A program made the translations under genes and the position numbers. Source: UBA6163 sp031411655 (GTDB lineage: Bacteria; Planctomycetota; Planctomycetia; Pirellulales; Pirellulaceae). Taken from it: DNA of 10,326 bases. The notes below the pieces were generated by a model. That model made no database searches. It was given only the letters and a program-made list of their open reading frames with translations, and was not told the origin of the DNA. This document shows, in pieces, positions 6,541 to 10,326 of the stretch. Every line of letters starts with the position of its first letter. Position 1 is the first letter of the stretch. The DNA lies in the NCBI GenBank assembly GCA_031411655.1, contig JANOBM010000013.1, positions 1 through 10,326 of the forward strand, given 5' to 3'.

Positions 6541-7479
6541 ATGCGTTCTTGCCCTTTTTGGTTAGCACTCGGGCTGCTGCTGGCGGCTAATTTTGTTTCT
6601 GTCGTGACCGGACAAGAAATGAAACACTCATTCTTTATCGCTGGTCCTACGTTTACCGGCATCATCGATGAAGAGGGCAACGAAGTCTGGGACTCAGGAA
6701 AGCCAGGTGCACGCGACGGCTATGTCCTGCCAAACGGCAACTTGCTGATCGCATGGGGAGATGAAGTTCGCGAAATGACTCCTGATAAGGAGGTCGTTTT
6801 CCACTACCAAAAAGCTGCTCAAGCTCAAGAGATTGGTACTGCCCAGCGACTCGAAAACGGAAACACACTGATCACTGAGTTGGGCACCGCGCCGCGGCTA
6901 TTGGAAATCACCCCCGAGGGAAAGACCGCGATTGATGTTCCGCTCCAGCCCGAGACCGATAACGCACACATGCAAACGCGGATGGCTCGCAAGTTGGAGT
7001 CGAGTGATCCGAAGGTGGCGGGCAATTACTTAGTTCCACATCTTCTGGCATTCAAGGTCAAGGAATACACGCCTCAAGGGAAGGTGGTTCGCCAGTGGGC
7101 GACGGATCTCGAGGAATTAGGGGGCCGTGCCGCTGAGAATTGGCCGTTCACGGCGATTCGTTTGCCAAACGGTAATACACTGGTCAATCTGACTCACGGT
7201 AACAAGACCGTGGAGTTCGATCTCAACGGAAACGTGGTATGGATGGTTTCGAATGAGGACTTTCCCGAAGAGTTGCCTTTTGATGATCCCTGTGGAGCCC
7301 AACGGCTTCCCAACGGCAACACGGTGATATGCAGTTATCATTCCGAGCGACCGATCAAGATCTTTGAAGTGACACCCGAAAAGCAGATCGTCTGGGCGTA
7401 CCGCGGACCGCACAAGGCTCACGAAGTTCAAATACTTTCCACCAATGGAATGCCGCTTGAAGGCCGACCATTGAAATAA
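6541..7479 (+). CDS. Secreted repeat protein, probable beta-propeller (arylsulfotransferase/PQQ-like repeats)
   Basis: The 312-residue protein has a Sec signal peptide at residues 1-24 (hydrophobic core LALGLLLAANFVSVV, then TGQ). The mature part is built of repeated strands with an Asn-Gly-Asn turn: LPNGNLLI (63-70), LENGNTLI (104-111), LPNGNTLV (208-215) and LPNGNTVI (256-263). Each is followed by a segment of the type V-x-E-x-x-x-x-G-x-x-V-W, for example VEFDLNGNVVW and FEVTPEKQIVW. These blades are typical of secreted propellers such as PQQ-like or arylsulfotransferase-type repeat proteins, and it probably works in the periplasm or outside the cell. I see no catalytic signature, and 312 residues would give about five or six blades. 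AAGG lies nine bases before the ATG. It starts 97 bases after miaE on the same strand, so cotranscription is possible, but the products have no obvious link. The ligand or partner is unknown. Confidence 0.8.
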   Translation: MRSCPFWLALGLLLAANFVSVVTGQEMKHSFFIAGPTFTGIIDEEGNEVWDSGKPGARDGYVLPNGNLLIAWGDEVREMTPDKEVVFHYQKAAQAQEIGTAQRLENGNTLITELGTAPRLLEITPEGKTAIDVPLQPETDNAHMQTRMARKLESSDPKVAGNYLVPHLLAFKVKEYTPQGKVVRQWATDLEELGGRAAENWPFTAIRLPNGNTLVNLTHGNKTVEFDLNGNVVWMVSNEDFPEELPFDDPCGAQRLPNGNTVICSYHSERPIKIFEVTPEKQIVWAYRGPHKAHEVQILSTNGMPLEGRPLK

Positions 7480-8002
7480 CATCACCGTGGTAGCCTCACG
7501 AAACAATCGGGAGTTGCCCTGGCTATGTTTTGTTGGATAGGTCGCGTTGTCCGTTGCGACATGAACGCGCAAGCGGATCGAAAGCGTACGGACTCGACGC
7601 GAGTTGTCGCAGCCAAAGCGAGTGATTCCCGCGTGATCACGTCCGATGTCGTGATCAAAAAATCGATTGCATGAAATTGCACCCGGCGGTCACCGGTCAG
7701 GGATGGTTATTGCCGCCGCGGAAGCAGCAATGATATTTCAAGTTGGTCACCATCGATTTAAAAGCCTTTCCCAATCATGTGAAAGGTCTAACAGTCACCT
7801 GCAATTCGTCAGCCTCGAAAAGGTGGCAATGCAAGTTACTCACGTCCCGTGCGGGAAGTACCAAGTCAAAGTGAGCCGCTGAGTCCTTGGTGCGATTGGG
7901 TGTGATAGCAACTCACTCGATGATGGGTGAGTCACGGCGGGTACTCGCGCGAGCACCTACAACAAAGCGGACTCCATGGGCTCGAAGTTCATTGCGTGAC
8001 CT
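7480..8002. other. About 520 bases with no recognisable gene
   Basis: Short frames exist on the plus strand (49 codons from 7525, 71 codons from 7667), but neither has a ribosome-binding site, a domain or a plausible signal peptide. The region holds several small inverted repeats: TGATCAC/GTGATCA at 7634-7657 followed by six A, CCTTTC/GAAAGG at 7765-7786, and ACTCAC/GTGAGT at 7911-7932. None has the T-run of a plus-strand terminator for the propeller gene. It may be decayed sequence next to the transposase remnant further right. Confidence 0.45.
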
Positions 8003-8542
8003 TCAAAAGTGATAACTAATCACGACTACCCAAAACTTCGCCGCCTCTTCGCCGTTTTTCGGCCACGCGAGATCTTCGGTATCCTCTGTACATATCACGT
8101 TTGGATGGTTGACTTCGTAGGAGTAGTCCACGCTGTCGCCGAAACCCTTCTTGAGCTGTCGGAAAAGCGGTTCGTCCATGATCTGAGCGTCGTCCGGTTC
8201 CCCGTCGAATGCGACCGTTTTACGGTAGATGGGCAGTTTTCCTTGATACGAAGGAAACGTCGCACGAAACAGGCGACACAGGCGGTCCACATCTTCACTG
8301 GAAGATGCCGCTCCATATTGCTTCCAAAAGCGATCAAACATCTTAGGCTGCTCGGAGCGCAACCGAAGTAAAGGTAAGCGTCCCGACCATCGCCCACCAA
8401 CACTGAAGTAGTCGCAATGACCGGAGAATCGACGTTGGTCCGCAAAGCCCTCTTCGGCTAGGTACTCGCAGACCTTCTTCCGGGCCTGCAAGCTACTACG
8501 GGCCTCGGATCGCGGAAGACAGACGTAAAGAACTGCGTACAT
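8003..8542 (-). CDS. Conserved-looking hypothetical protein with CDYFSVGGRWSG motif
   Basis: I do not recognise a characterised family for this 179-residue protein. It has no signal peptide or membrane segment, so it is probably cytoplasmic. It begins with a strand-like MYAVLYVCLP, then a basic helix (RSEARSSLQARKKVCEYLAEEGF). The motif CDYFSVGGRWSG at residues 43-54 looks like a conserved signature. A charged middle follows (FRATFPSYQGKLPIYRKTV, residues 92-110), and the end is W-rich (LAWPKNGEEAAKFWVVVISYHF, split as LAWPKNGEE at 158 and AAKFWVV at 167). Residues are mixed and non-repetitive with no long low-complexity run, which favours a real gene over a shadow frame. An AAAGG lies about ten bases before the ATG. 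It stands alone, convergent with the propeller gene and divergent from the transposase remnant, so context gives no function. A gene carried by mobile or accessory DNA is possible. Confidence 0.6.
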   Translation of the reverse strand: MYAVLYVCLPRSEARSSLQARKKVCEYLAEEGFADQRRFSGHCDYFSVGGRWSGRLPLLRLRSEQPKMFDRFWKQYGAASSSEDVDRLCRLFRATFPSYQGKLPIYRKTVAFDGEPDDAQIMDEPLFRQLKKGFGDSVDYSYEVNHPNVICTEDTEDLAWPKNGEEAAKFWVVVISYHF

Positions 8543-8642
8543 GGACCCTTAGCCTTTCTTTGACTACTAAAGCCCGTGACAGGCTCTATTAAGGAACTTC
8601 AACCCGTCGCCCCTTTGGACCGCCATCAGCATTGCCTTTTCT

Positions 8643-8945
8643 ATGCTTGACAACGCATATCACCTTGAGATGCCGCAGAAGCACTGCGTTATGCCCGTTC
8701 TCCAATACGGACACCAGTTGCCCTTCGCACATACGCGGATTCTTGGCGAGTTGAAGAAGCTCGTTATCGAGTCGGTCACTAGCAACACGGTGAAGAACAT
8801 ACTGAAACGCAACGGCTACGACGTTCTTCCCAGGCGTGGACCGGGCACTTGGGAAGAGTTCATCAAACGCCATAGAAAAACCACATCGCGGTCCGACGGC
8901 GATGGCCCCAAGCCGACGAAGCTTAGCGGTCTGGATTATTCTTAG
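8643..8945 (+). pseudogene. Truncated integrase/transposase remnant (helix-turn-helix linker part)
   Basis: Residues 29-80 of this 100-residue frame read like the segment between the helix-turn-helix and the DDE core of rve-type integrase/transposase proteins: TRILGELKKL, then SNTVKNILKRNGYDVLPRRG, then PGTWEEFIKRHRKT. In intact members a short hydrophobic stretch with the first catalytic Asp (pattern like W-x-C-D-F-F) follows directly. Here the frame instead switches to SRSDGDGPKPTKLSG and ends, so the whole catalytic DDE domain is missing. The sequence before residue 29 also does not match. The ATG has no clear ribosome-binding site, and the frame is open a little further upstream. I see no flanking terminal inverted repeats or target duplication. 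This is an internal fragment of a decayed mobile element, not an active gene. Confidence 0.65.
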
Positions 8946-9060
8946 GTAGCGATTTTGGTCCAATTTTCACGTTCCGAAGGTGCCTGGGCGAGGCTTGCTT
9001 TTTCTCTTCACCGTTGATTGTGGCAACCACAACATCCGCCATGTAAGCTAGTTCGCGTAT

Positions 9061-9074
9061 CCTCCGCATGGAGG
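9061..9074. repeat. Short perfect hairpin CCTCC-GCAT-GGAGG
   Basis: A 5-bp perfect inverted repeat with a 4-base loop, about 80 bases upstream of the protease start. A small tandem repeat of GAGTGCGT lies just downstream (9098-9114). These could be leader structure or the edge of decayed mobile DNA; there is no stronger evidence. Confidence 0.3.
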
Positions 9075-9151
9075 TCGGTCTAGTCAAGTCGCGTGTTGAG
9101 TGCGTCGAGTGCGTTGCGAATCTTCGACAACGTGTTAGCGATGGGGAAATC

Positions 9152-10326
9152 ATGAGTCACAAAGTCGGTCACTCTCACCTGACTTCATCTCGGATGTTCA
9201 ATCGAGTTCGAAGATCGAAGTAGCGGGACGCTCGGATTCGACTTGGTTTTGAATTACTCGAGCAAAGACAACTGCTCTCTGCCGACCTGGATCCGGACCG
9301 GCTCCAATCGCAAGACATTCAACCGAATGCGATTGAGCCAATTAATTGGTTCGCGTCAATTCCGAGTGCGCATCGCATCGCATTGCAGTCGCTGGCCCAT
9401 GTAGATCCGATTTTGCCTGAAGGCACTGTGGGACCTTTGCCGTCAGCGGTCGGCGAATGGATCGTGCAGCTCACCAAAGCATCGGCTGACAGCGTGCGCA
9501 ACTTGGCGACTGCAGATTTGCTGCTTGACGATAGGGAAAACGACTTTTCAGTGATCAGTGGTCTGGGCAGTGAAGGCTTAATTCTGGTTCGTGGCCAAGG
9601 TGCGTCGCGTGAGGACATTGAAGCCACTCTTAAGACGAATGCAAATGTCGAGCGGTTTAGTCTGAACCAACTAATCGTCGGGCAAGAAACCAAACCCAAC
9701 GATACTGACTTCGTTCGGGGTGCGATGCCAAGCCTATCGACAATTGGGTTGCCTGAAGCATGGGATGAAACCATCGGCAGTCTCACAACGGTAGTCGGTG
9801 TACTCGACACAGGTATCGACTTGGCTCACCGTGATTTGTACCTCAATATCTGGTTCAACCAAGGTGAAATTCCGGCACGCTTCTTGGATAACGTTGGCAA
9901 CAAACTCCAAGACATCGATAATGACGGACTGATCACGCTTTACGATCTCAATAACGTGACCCGCGCGAGAACCGCTCCATTCTCGCTGGTTTTCGCAGGG
10001 ATCGAAATCGGCCCCAATGCTGAATTCGTACACGATCTCAACGCGAACGGCTACATTGACGGACTCGACATCCTCGCTGATCCGTTGTGGGCGGATGGCC
10101 GTGACACCGATGGCAATGGAGAAGCTGACGATTTCTTTGGAGTGAACTTTCGTGGCGACGGAGTTCGCAACAATCCGAATGACGGCCAAGGCCACGGCAC
10201 TCACGTTGCGGGAACGATCGGTGCGATCGGTGGTAATGACGTCGGTGTGACAGGAATTAATTGGACGACGTCGCTGATGTCCTTGCGGATCTTGGACGAC
10301 AACAACCAAGGTGACACCAGCGCGGC
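9152..10326 (+). CDS. Secreted S8 subtilisin-like serine protease, 5' part, with an in-frame TAG at codon 24
   Basis: The frame starts at the ATG at 9152, preceded by GGGGA, and runs off the window. It reads MSHKVGHSHLTSSRMFNRV..., then TAG at 9221-9223 (codon 24), then RDARIRLGFELLEQRQLLSAD, the N-terminal motif of many large exported planctomycete proteins. A propeptide-like segment follows (GEWIVQLTKAS onwards, about residues 100-180), then the catalytic domain. The first active-site motif VVGVLDTGID has Asp219 and the second GHGTHVAGTIG has His351; the serine lies beyond the window. Asp and His are about 32 residues apart in subtilisin but 132 here. The extra stretch carries EF-hand/dockerin-like loops at 254-265 (DIDNDGLI...D), 295-306 (DLNANGYIDGLD) and 318-327 (DTDGNGEADD), probably binding calcium. 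No ATG, GTG or TTG lies between the TAG and the LEQR motif. The gene may therefore be broken, miscalled by one base, or start unusually. Its role is probably extracellular proteolysis. Confidence 0.82.

Noticed and set aside
7634..7657. Inverted repeat TGATCAC/GTGATCA followed by six A, considered as a terminator or operator
   Set aside because: The stem is only 7 bp, with a 10-base spacer, and the A-run is on the wrong strand for a plus-strand terminator; no nearby start needs an operator there.
8923..9153. 76-codon minus-strand frame upstream of the protease (inner start MRRIRELAYMADVVV)
   Set aside because: No ribosome-binding site and no recognisable domain, and it overlaps the transposase remnant and the protease start; a decayed fragment is possible but cannot be supported.
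9734..10309. 191-codon minus-strand frame
   Set aside because: It is antisense to the S8 protease catalytic domain, whose DTGID and GHGTHVAG motifs fix the plus strand as coding.

Overview
The window looks like chromosomal DNA from a planctomycete, most likely a Rhodopirellula-type member of the Pirellulaceae. Three things point there: two beta-barrel porins with cysteine-rich N-termini of a kind I associate with that group, a secreted subtilase with the N-terminal motif LEQRQLLSAD seen on large exported planctomycete proteins, and several isolated genes each followed by its own hairpin. This assignment is inference; there is no rRNA or other marker gene here.

Left part (1-4640), nearly all minus strand. 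From right to left in transcription order come two paralogous outer-membrane porins (start 4273 and start 2470). Each has the same GGGAG ribosome-binding site, and each is followed by a convincing intrinsic terminator (2853-2886 and 1002-1033). Further left is a 117-residue remnant of an ammonium transporter (238-591). It keeps a secretory leader and the first Amt helix, then stops, and a perfect 11-bp UUCG hairpin follows. A second large palindrome lies at 17-53.

Centre (4638-7480). ftsY, the SRP receptor GTPase, is on the minus strand and diverges from miaE, a diiron tRNA hydroxylase, on the plus strand. A secreted repeat protein with four N-G-N-T/L repeat units, probably a beta-propeller, follows miaE on the plus strand.

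Right part (7480-10326) is accessory-like. It holds about 520 bases with no recognisable gene, an orphan minus-strand protein of 179 residues, and a truncated integrase-type transposase remnant (about 8643-8945). It ends with the 5' portion of a secreted S8 subtilisin-like protease that runs off the window. That protease frame carries an in-frame TAG at codon 24, just before the LEQRQLLSAD motif, and has a roughly 100-residue calcium-binding-type insertion between catalytic Asp and His.

The genes do not form one pathway. The clearest linked unit is the tandem porin pair. I see no CRISPR array, complete insertion sequence, tRNA or rRNA, and no clear case for a wholly new multi-gene system. The most unusual items are the interrupted protease, the truncated Amt gene and the cysteine-rich porin pair.
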